A DNA stretch of 64,000 bases, from assembly GCA_900318265.1 (NCBI GenBank), contig ONKA01000001.1:62001-126000 (forward strand). Direction: 5' to 3'. Positions 6,900-15,149 of this stretch are shown here, piece by piece (position 1 is the first letter of the stretch; each line of letters opens with the position of its first letter). The DNA comes from an uncultured Bacteroidales bacterium. Lineage in GTDB: Bacteria; Bacteroidota; Bacteroidia; Bacteroidales; F082. The position numbers were made by a program, and so were the translations under genes. Under the pieces are notes generated by a model. The model saw only the letters and a list, made by a program, of their open reading frames with translations. It had not been told where the DNA came from and did not search any database.

Positions 6900-9734
6900 T
6901 TACTTGTTTTCCTTGATGAATTTCACGGCGCGATGGTTGTCGATGCGCATCAGGTAGTAGCCTGTGGGCAGGTCGCTGATGTTGATTTCGGAGTCGCCTT
7001 CCAGGGTCGTGGTCATGACCAGCATGCCGAAAGCATTGTAAATTTGGATCTCATGCTCGCCTTCCAGACCTTCAATGTGGATCTTGTCGTTTGCTGGGTT
7101 GGGGTAGAGGTTGATGGTCTCAAAGCCATCCTCATCCACGCCTGTGCCTTCGAAGAAGGCGGCCAGCACGATGTCGTGGTCGACCAAGACTTCCTTGGGG
7201 TTGTCGGTGGTGCCGTCGCCCCATTTCTTGAAGTAGAAGCCGTCGGCGGGGATGGCAGCAATCGAAGCGATGGCGCCAGCCTGATAGGTGCCTGCACCGA
7301 GGATGAAGCCTTCGCTTTCGTCATAATACACGGTCACGGTGTAGGTCTCGACGGGGTCTTGTGAGAACGAGGCGATGTATTCGGCGGCGCCCGTGACGAT
7401 GATGGTGCGCGGGTTGTTCATGTCGCCGTCCTGCCAGCCCGAGAAGTAGTAGCCGGGGCGAGGTACGGCACCGATGGAAACCTCTTGATTGAGCTGGTAT
7501 TGACCGCTACCGTAGGTGGAGCCTTGCAGCGGGTTCTCGGGTCTCACCGTGATGAGGTAAGTCTCCACAGCAGTGAAGATAGCCATGAATGTCATGTCTT
7601 GTGTGACGGTGACGCTACGTGGGTTGTCGGTGTTGCCATCGTCCCAACTCGTGAAGACGGCGCCCGAGAAAGGTCTCGCTTCGATGTCAATGCTGGTGCC
7701 GCTGGGGTAGGTGCCGCTGCCAGTAACGGAGCCCAACAACGTATCGTTAGCCACCACGGTGATGGTGTATTGCGGTGTGCCGTTGAGGTGGAACAGGGCT
7801 TTGTAGTTGGCGTTGCTGGTCACGGTGACGTTACGCGGATTGCTGGCGATGCCGTCGCTCCAGCAGAGGAAGATGTAGTTCTCGTTGGGCGTGGCCGTCA
7901 GCGTGGCGGTGCTGCCGTAGTCGTAGGTGCCTGCACCGGTCACCGTGCCGCCTTCCACAGGATCGCATTCGGTGGTGATTTCATATTGCAGCGGGGTGAA
8001 TACGGCGGTGTAGGTGGCGTTGCCTTCGACAAAGACGCTACGCGGGTTGGTGATGTTACCGTCGTTCCATTGGGTGAAGGTATAACCCGTGTTGCTGTGG
8101 GCCGTCAGGTGTATCGTGGTGCCATAGTCGTAGGTGCCACCGCCATTCACCGTACCAGCGCCTTCGGGGATGACCTCAGTCTTGATGAGGCATTGTTGTA
8201 CGCCAAAAAGGCCGAGGTAGCGAAGGTCATCCGTGACGATGATGGTACGCGGGTTGTCGGTGTTGCCGTCGTCCCAGCCGTTGAATTGGAAACCGAGGTA
8301 GGCCGTTGCCGAAATCTGTATGGTGTCGCCATAATAATAGGTGCCGCCGCCTGCCACCGTGCCCCAGCCGGGATGGTCGCTCTCGACGGTGATGGTGTAT
8401 TGGCGTGGGCTGAACATGGCGATGAATGTGCTGTCTTGGGTGACGACGACCTCGCGCGGGTTGTCGGTGACGCTGTCGGTCCATCTTTCAAAGATGAAGC
8501 CGGGGTTGGCGACGGCCTCAAGGGTGATGGTGTCGCCGTAAGGGTAATTGCCACCTCCTGTCACCGTGCCCGAATTGAGCGGAATGACCGCGGTCTCGAT
8601 GGTGTAATTGAAACGGTTGAAATGTGCAATGAAGGTGGTGTCTTGTGTGATGATGATGTCGCGCGGGTTGGTGACGATGCCGTCGTTCCAGAAGAGGAAT
8701 TCGCAGCCCATGTCGGGGATGGCCTCGATGGTGGCCGTGTCACCATAATGGTAGATGCCTCCTCCGGTGACGGTGCCGCCGCCGATGCTGTCGACCTCGA
8801 CGGTGAGGGTGTACTCGGGTTGCGGTGGGGCAGGTTTCACAATGAGGTCGGAGATGATGCATTCTTCGGGCTGATAGAGGACTTCGCCGTCTTTATAAAC
8901 CGTTTGTGCATCTGTATAATAGACTCCGCTCTCGTTGACGACCAAATTGCTGATTCCAGAGAGTTCAGGCAGGTCGAAGAGTACCTCGCCGTCTTGCCAA
9001 ATATAGACAATGATATCCGTCAAGGAAATCCCTGTCCAATAGAGGCTGCCTTCAAATGCTGCGATGTGTCCGAAGTTGGCGTTTTCCAATTGGTAGATGA
9101 TGGAGTCGTTTTGCCAAATGACACCGTAGGTAAGGGAGTCGTTTTCAACCATGAATCCCGCTGCATAGAGGTTGTCGCCATCGAAGCAGATGCTTTGAAT
9201 GCTCGAAGTGCTATCGGCCATCCAAAGCAGCAAGTCGTTTTTCCAGATGCTGGCATGGTAGAGGGAGTCGCTATTGAAGGAGATGGCACCGCCTGCATAA
9301 ATGTCGCCCGTCGTTGCGTCGACGGCTAGGCTGTGAATGTGGCACTCGTCTTCGTTGTGGTCGTAGGAATAGAGGAGCTCGCCGTTTTGCCAGATGTTGT
9401 TGAAGCCAGCCACTATCCAGTCGTTGCCGTTGAGGGCGATGTGGTCGAAATAGGTGCCATTGTCGGAGACGAACACGCAAGAGTCGTTCATCCAAACACG
9501 GCCATAGACGCCATCGGAGTTGAAGGCGGATCCGGCTCCATAAACAGTTCCGTCTTCCGCGACTTGTATGCCTCTCAGCTGGATGTCAAGGCTGTCGGTG
9601 AGACTGTAAAGCAGTGTATTGTTTTTCAATACCTTGCCCGTGGTAAAGTGGTTTCCTGCGACATAAACGTCTTGTGCTTGAGCCAGTCCAAGGCAGAGGA
9701 ACAAGGCGGCGAAAAGGGTGGTTATTTTTTTCAT
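6900..9734 (-). CDS. Giant T9SS surface protein: beta-propeller plus eight InlB-like B-repeats
   Basis: This 944-residue protein has a signal peptide (MKKITTLFAALFLCLGLAQA). Residues about 21-310 carry WD/Kelch-like repeats of the type YAGGxx...IWKNxxLLY, suggesting a beta-propeller. Eight tandem units of about 70 residues follow (roughly 312-865), each with the pattern GTVTGGGTYxYGDTxxxxA, then FxxWxDGxxxNPR and a terminal xFxAxF strand: divergent InlB B-repeats, usual in adhesin stalks. A T9SS sorting domain (NLYPNPANDKIHIEG ... YYLMRIDN) ends the protein. The propeller is related to that of the protein at 34239-36074. It is probably a surface adhesin or reporter-binding scaffold; ligand unknown. 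The N-terminal extension in frame (to 9785) is rejected because the signal peptide starts at 9734. Confidence 0.85.
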   Translation of the reverse strand: MKKITTLFAALFLCLGLAQAQDVYVAGNHFTTGKVLKNNTLLYSLTDSLDIQLRGIQVAEDGTVYGAGSAFNSDGVYGRVWMNDSCVFVSDNGTYFDHIALNGNDWIVAGFNNIWQNGELLYSYDHNEDECHIHSLAVDATTGDIYAGGAISFNSDSLYHASIWKNDLLLWMADSTSSIQSICFDGDNLYAAGFMVENDSLTYGVIWQNDSIIYQLENANFGHIAAFEGSLYWTGISLTDIIVYIWQDGEVLFDLPELSGISNLVVNESGVYYTDAQTVYKDGEVLYQPEECIISDLIVKPAPPQPEYTLTVEVDSIGGGTVTGGGIYHYGDTATIEAIPDMGCEFLFWNDGIVTNPRDIIITQDTTFIAHFNRFNYTIETAVIPLNSGTVTGGGNYPYGDTITLEAVANPGFIFERWTDSVTDNPREVVVTQDSTFIAMFSPRQYTITVESDHPGWGTVAGGGTYYYGDTIQISATAYLGFQFNGWDDGNTDNPRTIIVTDDLRYLGLFGVQQCLIKTEVIPEGAGTVNGGGTYDYGTTIHLTAHSNTGYTFTQWNDGNITNPRSVFVEGNATYTAVFTPLQYEITTECDPVEGGTVTGAGTYDYGSTATLTATPNENYIFLCWSDGIASNPRNVTVTSNANYKALFHLNGTPQYTITVVANDTLLGSVTGSGTYPSGTSIDIEARPFSGAVFTSWDDGNTDNPRSVTVTQDMTFMAIFTAVETYLITVRPENPLQGSTYGSGQYQLNQEVSIGAVPRPGYYFSGWQDGDMNNPRTIIVTGAAEYIASFSQDPVETYTVTVYYDESEGFILGAGTYQAGAIASIAAIPADGFYFKKWGDGTTDNPKEVLVDHDIVLAAFFEGTGVDEDGFETINLYPNPANDKIHIEGLEGEHEIQIYNAFGMLVMTTTLEGDSEINISDLPTGYYLMRIDNHRAVKFIKENK

Positions 9735-9824
9735 TGTATTTGAATTTCTAGATACTAATACGGTTTGAGTGGGCAAAAATAGCAACTTTTTCTTGAAGAG
9801 TGTATAAATGACAAAGAAAATACC

Positions 9825-9832
9825 TATCTTTG
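9825..9832 (+). promoter_or_regulatory. -7 element driving the cobalamin-riboswitch operon
   Basis: TATCTTTG matches TAnnTTTG immediately upstream of the riboswitch aptamer, placing the transcription start near 9838-9840. A properly spaced -33 TTTG is not obvious. Confidence 0.6.
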
Positions 9833-9837
9833 CGGCC

Positions 9838-10000
9838 GATAAGCGGTGCCGCGAGGCTCAATAGGGAATCGGGTGCAAATCCCGGACAGTTCCCGCTGCT
9901 GTAAGCTCTTCACGCTGGTCACTATGCCACTGAAAACATTGTTTTTCGGGAAGGCGGCCAGAACAAAGGAGTAAGTCAGAAGACCTGCCGCCTGTCGCTG
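9838..10000 (+). ncRNA. Cobalamin (vitamin B12) riboswitch
   Basis: The region has the conserved features of the adenosylcobalamin aptamer in order: GCCGCGAGGCTCAATAGGGA (P3 region), GGGTGCAAATCCCGGACAG (about 9890-9909), CCCGCTGCTGTAAG (9893-9906 region), GCCACTG (9926-9932), GGGAAGGCGGCC (9948-9959) and AGTCAGAAGACCTGCC (9974-9989). It is on the plus strand, starts just after a promoter -7 element and ends about 115 bases before the first start codon. No U-tailed terminator follows, so control is probably at translation of the first gene, by analogy with other Bacteroidetes cobalamin leaders. In low B12 the downstream surface genes should be expressed. Confidence 0.93.
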
Positions 10001-10114
10001 AAACAAGGCTTTCGGGACAAGAGCTGGCTTTCCTTATATAGATTAAGGTGTACCCTCATCTCCCCAAGCATTTTAATGTAATGGATTGAATGTCAAACCT
10101 AAAATTATATTATT

Positions 10115-11740
10115 ATGCGTAAAAACTTTACCCTTTTATTCCTTATGGGAATCTTTGGTCTGTTTACGACCAACCTGTTTGCACAACAGGACGCTACCAT
10201 TGACCCTGCTGACATCCGCTATTGGATTGGCGAGGGCGAGAATCAAGCTGTCCTTATCGTCAACTGGGCCGAGCCCGACACGGCACTGGCTTGGGGCTAT
10301 CGCTTCGAAGGAGAGACGGTCACGGTGCAAGAGATGATGGACAAGATCACTGAGGTCGACTCCCGTTTGTCCTACACGCCTGGTCCTTGGGGTCTTGGCG
10401 ACATCCTCTTCAACGATGGTGCACTCGAAATGGGCATCACCGCTGGTGGTTACTGGATGTTTAACGTCGATGGCGAGATGGCTCAAGTTGGCTACGACCA
10501 GCAGACCGTCGCCAACGGCAACTATGTGAAATGGGGCGACACGAACTGCGGCACCATGGTGGATCCTGAGACGTGGGCATACGTCTGGGAAGCTCCCGTT
10601 GCGGCTATTTATCCTTTGGCTGACGAGGCCACAATCGAATTCTCTGCCATCCGTTATTGGATTGGTGAGGGCGAAAATGAAGTGGTCTTAGCCGTAAACT
10701 GGAACGAACCCGACACCTGCCTGGCATGGGGCTATCGCTTCAGCGAAGAGAACGTGACCGTGAAGAACGTCATGGATGCCATCAAGGCCGCCGATCCGCG
10801 TTTCGACTATGTCGACATCGGTTGGGGTATAGGCGATATCTATTACACTGAAGGTGACCTCGACCTTGCACTCTACGGGACCTATTGGCTGTATAACGTC
10901 AACGGCAGCATGGCCATGCTCGGCTTCGACCAACAAACGGTCGTGGACGGCGACTTCATCAAGTGGGGCGACGAGTCATGCGGCACCGAGATTGCTCCTT
11001 GGACCTACGTCTGGGAGTCACCGGTGGCTGCCGTTTATACCTACGCCGAAGAAGCCATGATCGATTTCTCCGAAATCCAGTATTGGGTTGGTGAAGGCCA
11101 TAACGAGATTGTCTTTGCCGTCAACTGGAACGAGCCCAACAGATGCCTAGCTTGGGGCTATCGCTTCGAAGAGGAAACCGTGACGGTGAAGGAAGTGATG
11201 GATGCCATCGCTGCCACTGACATCCGTTTCTCATACGTAGCTGGCGAGTGGGGCGTTGAAGACATCATCTTCAATGTTGATTCAGAAGAAACGCACTATG
11301 CCCTTGCTGGCCAATGGTGGCTGTTCAACGTGAACGGCGCAATGGCTTGGTACGGCTATGAGGAGCAGACCCTCCAGGACGGCGATTTCATTAAGTGGGG
11401 CGACGAGTCATGCGCTACTGAGATTGCCGAATGGTCTTACGTCTGGACGCAAGAAGTTGAGCCTGTTTGGATGAACACGGGTGTTATGGAGAACCAAGGC
11501 AACACCTTGAGCATCTATCCTAATCCCGCCGTCAACGAGACCTTCGTGAGTGTCGAAAACGCTGGCATGACCACGATTTCGGTGTACGACATGCAAGGCC
11601 GTATGGTCAGCACGGTAAGCACCGACGTTATGGCGGGTGAACAAGTCCGCATCAGCACCGAGATGCTGAACAGCGGTGTGTATTTCGTCACTGTGAACAA
11701 CGAGGGTGCCGTGCGTACCGCTAAACTCGTGGTGAAATGA
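10115..11740 (+). CDS. T9SS surface protein with three tandem transcobalamin-like repeats (candidate B12-binding protein)
   Basis: This 541-residue protein has a signal peptide (MRKNFTLLFLMGIFGLFTTN). Three repeats of about 140 residues follow (about 27-165, 168-310, 312-455). Each starts with the block I-x-YWVGEGxNE..A-VNWNEPD..LAWGYRF. It continues with V..VMDAI.A.DxRF, a W/G-x-G..DI strand, YW.FNVNG, and ends with QT..DGDFIKWGDESC. The second part of each unit resembles the C-terminal beta domain of transcobalamin/intrinsic factor (DUF4430-like): a helix with DPRF, then YWxF, then DGDxIxW. A T9SS sorting domain ends the protein. It is the first gene behind a cobalamin riboswitch and overlaps the next gene by ATGA. 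B12 binding is an inference from domain pattern plus regulation. Confidence 0.75.
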   Translation: MRKNFTLLFLMGIFGLFTTNLFAQQDATIDPADIRYWIGEGENQAVLIVNWAEPDTALAWGYRFEGETVTVQEMMDKITEVDSRLSYTPGPWGLGDILFNDGALEMGITAGGYWMFNVDGEMAQVGYDQQTVANGNYVKWGDTNCGTMVDPETWAYVWEAPVAAIYPLADEATIEFSAIRYWIGEGENEVVLAVNWNEPDTCLAWGYRFSEENVTVKNVMDAIKAADPRFDYVDIGWGIGDIYYTEGDLDLALYGTYWLYNVNGSMAMLGFDQQTVVDGDFIKWGDESCGTEIAPWTYVWESPVAAVYTYAEEAMIDFSEIQYWVGEGHNEIVFAVNWNEPNRCLAWGYRFEEETVTVKEVMDAIAATDIRFSYVAGEWGVEDIIFNVDSEETHYALAGQWWLFNVNGAMAWYGYEEQTLQDGDFIKWGDESCATEIAEWSYVWTQEVEPVWMNTGVMENQGNTLSIYPNPAVNETFVSVENAGMTTISVYDMQGRMVSTVSTDVMAGEQVRISTEMLNSGVYFVTVNNEGAVRTAKLVVK

Positions 11741-12702
11741 TTAAAAGGATTTCCATCCTGCTGATGGCTTTGGTGCCGACGATGCTTTGGGCGCAGTTTG
11801 CTCCCGAGGCGGGTGTCGCCGGCACCACGGCCATGCATGCCGACTCTTCGGCCTTCGTGGCTTGGGCTACGGGCTGCACTGTCGACCGTGGGCCGCAACA
11901 GATTGACGACCTCAGCTTGGGTCTGGTCAGCTATGGCGCCGATGACGACGCCCTTGGCAAGGCCGACAACATGGTGGTCAGCTTGGGCGATGGTGGCACG
12001 GCAGTGTTGACCTTTGCTTCACCAATCTGCAATGCCCAGGGTCCCGACTTCGCCGTGTTCGAGAATCCCTTCCACAACACGCCGCATTGCTTCTTGGAGT
12101 TGGCTTTTGTGGAGGTGAGCTCCGATGGTGAGAATTATTTCCAATTCCCCGCCGTCACCAACGTGCCTTCCGATGTGCAGATGGGCGGTTTTGGTGTCAT
12201 GGAAGCCTCGCTGATCCATAACTTCGCTGGAAAATACGAAGTGATGTACGGCACGCCTTTCGACCTTGATGAGTTGGAGGATGATGCCAAACTCGATAAA
12301 AGTCACATCACCCATATCCGTTTGGTCGATGTGATTGGCACCATCAACCCGGAATATGCCACCTATGATTCAGAAGGCCATATCGTCAACGACCCGTGGC
12401 CGACCCCGTTCTGGTCGAGCGGCTTCGACTTGGATGCCGTCGGCGTGATCCACGATGCCGCCCATAACGACGTTGCGGAAAACGCAGAGAAGGTCATCAG
12501 CATGTATCCCAACCCAGTGAAGGACTGTCTTACGGTGAAAGTCGAGAACCTGCAATCAGTTGAAGTGTACAATCTGATGGGCCAACAGGTGATGGCTGCG
12601 ACAACGCCAATCATCGACTTCGGAAGCCTGAACCAAGGCATCTATTTCGTCCGTGTCAAGGCTGGCGGGAAGACCGTTACGGAACGTATTGTGAAACAAT
12701 AA
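11737..12702 (+). CDS. T9SS-sorted cell-surface protein of the cobalamin locus
   Basis: This 321-residue protein begins MIKRISILLMALVPTMLWAQ (signal peptide). Residues about 25-235 form one beta-rich domain with the conserved run SLGDGGTAVLTF, GPDFAVFENPF, LELAFVEVSSDGENYFQFP, GGFG, AGKYEVMYGTPFDL, IRLVDVIGTI and DPWPTPFWSSGFDLDAVGV. This family is found in many bacterial surface proteins. A C-terminal T9SS domain follows (MYPNPVKDCLTVKVE ... GIYFVRVKAGG). Its ATG overlaps the stop of the upstream triple-repeat gene (ATGA), so the two are coupled and should both be B12-regulated. Its exact role is unknown; a structural or B12-binding surface component is the simplest reading. Confidence 0.8.
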   Translation: MIKRISILLMALVPTMLWAQFAPEAGVAGTTAMHADSSAFVAWATGCTVDRGPQQIDDLSLGLVSYGADDDALGKADNMVVSLGDGGTAVLTFASPICNAQGPDFAVFENPFHNTPHCFLELAFVEVSSDGENYFQFPAVTNVPSDVQMGGFGVMEASLIHNFAGKYEVMYGTPFDLDELEDDAKLDKSHITHIRLVDVIGTINPEYATYDSEGHIVNDPWPTPFWSSGFDLDAVGVIHDAAHNDVAENAEKVISMYPNPVKDCLTVKVENLQSVEVYNLMGQQVMAATTPIIDFGSLNQGIYFVRVKAGGKTVTERIVKQ

Positions 12703-12712
12703 CAACCCTAAT

Positions 12713-13792
12713 ATGAAAAGACTTAACTTATTCCTGCTGGCTGTCCTGGCCGTCTCGCTGTTCTCCTGCAAGCCGAACCAACCTGAGGATCCGAATGCCT
12801 TTACCGTAGGCTCGGGAGTGTTGTTGCTCAACGAAGGCAATTATCAGTCCTCCAACGCCTCGCTGACGTTTTATGACCCAGTGGCCGACACGGTGGCCAA
12901 CAACCTTTTCTATAAGGTGAACAACGCTCCTCTCGGCGATGTGGCTCAGAGCATGGCCTTGGTCGACGGACAGTTGTATATCGTTGTCAACAACAGCAAC
13001 TACATCTACAAGGTGAATGCCAACACGATGGTGTGCGACACCGCCAAGCCTTTCAAACTCACCGACTTTTATTCGCCTCGTGAAATGCACTTCGTGGCAC
13101 CCAACAAGGCCTATGTCAGTGACTTGATGGGTTCTGGTTTGTGGATCGTCAACCCGGAGGACATGACCCATACGGGCTTTGTCGAGACCGGAAATACCAC
13201 CGAGAAGATGGTGCAAGTAGGCAATGAGCTGTATGTCAGCAATTGGTCCTATTACTATATCAACGCTGCCTCGCACGACAGCTATAATACCGTCCAGGTC
13301 ATCGACGTCAACAACGACGTGATGGTGGCCGAGGTCGAGGTGGGCAAGGAGCCCAATACCATGGTGGTCGACAAGAACGGTCACGTGTGGGTGCTCTGTG
13401 AAGGTCGCTCTTGGGATGCGGCTTATGGCGAACAGCCCTCTTTGTGGGAAATCGACCCGATGTTGAAGACAGCACAGCGCCGCTATGAATTCGACGGCAC
13501 GGCACAGGTCCTCAAGTCCAATCCTGCCGGCGACCAGTTCTATATGATCTATAACAACGAAGTGCGTCGCTTCGACTTGTCAAGCATGGCCTTGTCGGAG
13601 ACCTTCGGCATCACCGCCGAGTCAGGGACTCTGTTCTATAACATGGCCGTGGATCCCAGGACGGGCGACGTCTACGTCACCGACGCGAAGAACTACGTCA
13701 TGAACGGTACCGTGTATCGTTATACCAACGATGGTGTGCTGTTGAACTCGTTTGAGGCAGGCATCATTCCTAGTGCAATGTTGTTTAAATAA
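12713..13792 (+). CDS. BtuG-like beta-propeller lipoprotein
   Basis: This 359-residue lipoprotein has a signal peptide ending in the lipobox LFSC (Cys19). The mature part is a YncE-type propeller with repeated blade motifs such as GQLYIVVNNSNYIYKVNANT, NKAYVSDLMGSGLWIVNPED, NELYVSNWSYYY and GHVWVLCEGRSW. BtuG of gut Bacteroides is a surface-exposed propeller lipoprotein of about this length that captures cobalamin and hands it to BtuB. Position in the riboswitch operon, 10 bp after the preceding gene, supports that role. No BtuB receptor is adjacent or present in this window. The assignment is by architecture and context, not by a verified residue-level match. Confidence 0.75.
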   Translation: MKRLNLFLLAVLAVSLFSCKPNQPEDPNAFTVGSGVLLLNEGNYQSSNASLTFYDPVADTVANNLFYKVNNAPLGDVAQSMALVDGQLYIVVNNSNYIYKVNANTMVCDTAKPFKLTDFYSPREMHFVAPNKAYVSDLMGSGLWIVNPEDMTHTGFVETGNTTEKMVQVGNELYVSNWSYYYINAASHDSYNTVQVIDVNNDVMVAEVEVGKEPNTMVVDKNGHVWVLCEGRSWDAAYGEQPSLWEIDPMLKTAQRRYEFDGTAQVLKSNPAGDQFYMIYNNEVRRFDLSSMALSETFGITAESGTLFYNMAVDPRTGDVYVTDAKNYVMNGTVYRYTNDGVLLNSFEAGIIPSAMLFK

Positions 13793-13812
13793 TTGATATT
13801 CATTTTTGTTTT

Positions 13813-13844
13813 GCGAGGCCTCCGCAAGGAGGTCTCGCGTTTTT
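13813..13844 (+). terminator. Intra-operon terminator-like hairpin
   Basis: An 11-bp stem with one G-U pair (13813-13823 with 13828-13838) and a GCAA tetraloop is followed by GTTTTT (13839-13844). It lies between the BtuG-like gene and the CWC-BtuF pair, so it could end or attenuate the riboswitch transcript before the binding-protein genes. Confidence 0.75.
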
Positions 13845-13848
13845 GACT

Positions 13849-14013
13849 ATGAAAAAGACCTGTCCCCGTTGCGGAAAAGAATTCGAATGCGTGCATTCCA
13901 TCGACTGCTGGTGTGTGAAAGTGCAGCTCAAAGACGCCACCAAAGCCTATTTGAAGGAACACTACAGCGACTGCCTGTGCAAGGAGTGTCTCGAAAAACT
14001 GAATGGCCAATGA
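13849..14013 (+). CDS. Small cysteine-rich CWC protein
   Basis: This 54-residue protein contains eight cysteines in the order CPRCG, FECxxxxxxCWC and CLCKEC, the pattern of the bacterial Cysteine-rich CWC family (short probable metal-binding proteins). It starts at 13849, five bases after the T-run of the terminator-like hairpin, and its TGA overlaps the ATG of the BtuF-like gene (ATGA at 14010-14013). Co-translation with BtuF suggests a shared regulon, but the function of CWC proteins is not established. There is no signal peptide, so it should be cytosolic. Confidence 0.8.
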   Translation: MKKTCPRCGKEFECVHSIDCWCVKVQLKDATKAYLKEHYSDCLCKECLEKLNGQ

Positions 14014-15137
14014 GAAAGCTATGGATCTTGTTACTGGTGGCTCTGACGGCATGTAGGTTCAACCACCAAGTCAAGGAAGAGAAGACCGAGGTTGACAACC
14101 TCATGCGCTATGCGCATAACGTCGTCGTCAGCGAGAAAGACTACGGCTATCTGATGGAAGTGATTTGTCCATGGGATACGACCTTGTCATTAGGCAAGTT
14201 CGCCATGGTCAAGGACACGACGAAGGCCGTCGACACGGACGTGAAAGGCGTCCTTCGCGTTCCCGTGAAGTCCGTGATCTCGTTCTCGGCCACGCAATGG
14301 GCAGTCTTCCTTCGCTTGGGTGAGATCGACCGCGTGAAGGGCATCCTCGAGGGCCGATTTGTCACCGACACCACCATGCGAGCCTTGCTGGCGGAGGAGA
14401 AGGTCTACGACATCGGCACGGAGGCTGCTGCCGACGTGGAGCGGATGATACAGCTGCAGCCCGACGCCTTGTTGTATTCGCCTTATTTCGATGGTAACCA
14501 AGGCGGGCTCAACGTCACGGGTGCCGTGTTGTTCCCCTTTGCCGATTATATGGAGAACACGCCCTTGGGTCGTGCCGAATGGATCCGTGTCATCGGCATC
14601 ATGGCGGGCTGCGAGGACAAGGCCAATGCTTGGTTCGACGACATCGAGCGGCGTTACAACGCCCTCTCGGGGCTCTGCGCCGGGGTGGAGCACCGTCCCA
14701 CGGTGTTTTCCGACCTGGCCTTCAACGGGCAGTGGTACGTGGCAGGTGGTCGCAGCTATATCGCCAAGCTCTTTGCCGATGCCGGTGCCGACTACATCTG
14801 GAAAGACAACCCGTCGACCGCCAGCGTCCCTATGGACGCCGAGAGTATCCTCGCCAAGGCGCAGCATGCCGATTATTGGCGCGTCATCAACTCCAATCCT
14901 TTCCCGATGACCTACGAGTCGTTATCGAAAGAGAGTCCCGTCTATCCGCTTTTCGACGCCTTCAAGAACCATCAAATCATCGTCTGCGACATCCTCTCGA
15001 CGGGCTATTTCGAGCAGTCGCAGTGCGAGCCCGACCTGTTGTTGGCCGACTTCATCCATTTCTTCCATCCCGAGCTGTTGACAGGGGAGTGGGAGGGATA
15101 CCGGACGAGGTATTATCATTTGATGGAGGGAGAATAA
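14010..15137 (+). CDS. ABC transporter substrate-binding lipoprotein, BtuF-like
   Basis: This 375-residue lipoprotein starts MRKLWILLLVALTAC (lipobox ending at Cys15). The fold follows the class III periplasmic binding protein family (iron-siderophore/cobalamin): an N-terminal lobe with VPVKSVISFSATQWAVFLRL and IGTEAAADVERMIQLQPDAL, a long linker helix, and a C-terminal lobe with VFSDLAFNGQWYVAGGRSYIAKLFADAG. Under a B12 riboswitch the likely ligand is cobalamin delivered to BtuCD, which is not in this window. It is coupled to the CWC gene by ATGA. A longer in-frame extension to 13806 overlaps the CWC gene and the hairpin and is rejected. Confidence 0.8.
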   Translation: MRKLWILLLVALTACRFNHQVKEEKTEVDNLMRYAHNVVVSEKDYGYLMEVICPWDTTLSLGKFAMVKDTTKAVDTDVKGVLRVPVKSVISFSATQWAVFLRLGEIDRVKGILEGRFVTDTTMRALLAEEKVYDIGTEAAADVERMIQLQPDALLYSPYFDGNQGGLNVTGAVLFPFADYMENTPLGRAEWIRVIGIMAGCEDKANAWFDDIERRYNALSGLCAGVEHRPTVFSDLAFNGQWYVAGGRSYIAKLFADAGADYIWKDNPSTASVPMDAESILAKAQHADYWRVINSNPFPMTYESLSKESPVYPLFDAFKNHQIIVCDILSTGYFEQSQCEPDLLLADFIHFFHPELLTGEWEGYRTRYYHLMEGE

Positions 15138-15149
15138 AGCATATTTGGG

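Noticed and set aside
7485-9329. A 614-codon open frame on the plus strand, opposite the giant T9SS gene
   Set aside because: It is the antisense shadow of the InlB-repeat region, whose GC-rich repeats lack stops. It has no domain, promoter or signal peptide, while the minus frame has clear domains throughout.
13806-14009. N-terminal extension of the BtuF-like protein
   Set aside because: It would read through the intra-operon hairpin and the CWC gene; the lipoprotein signal starts at 14010.
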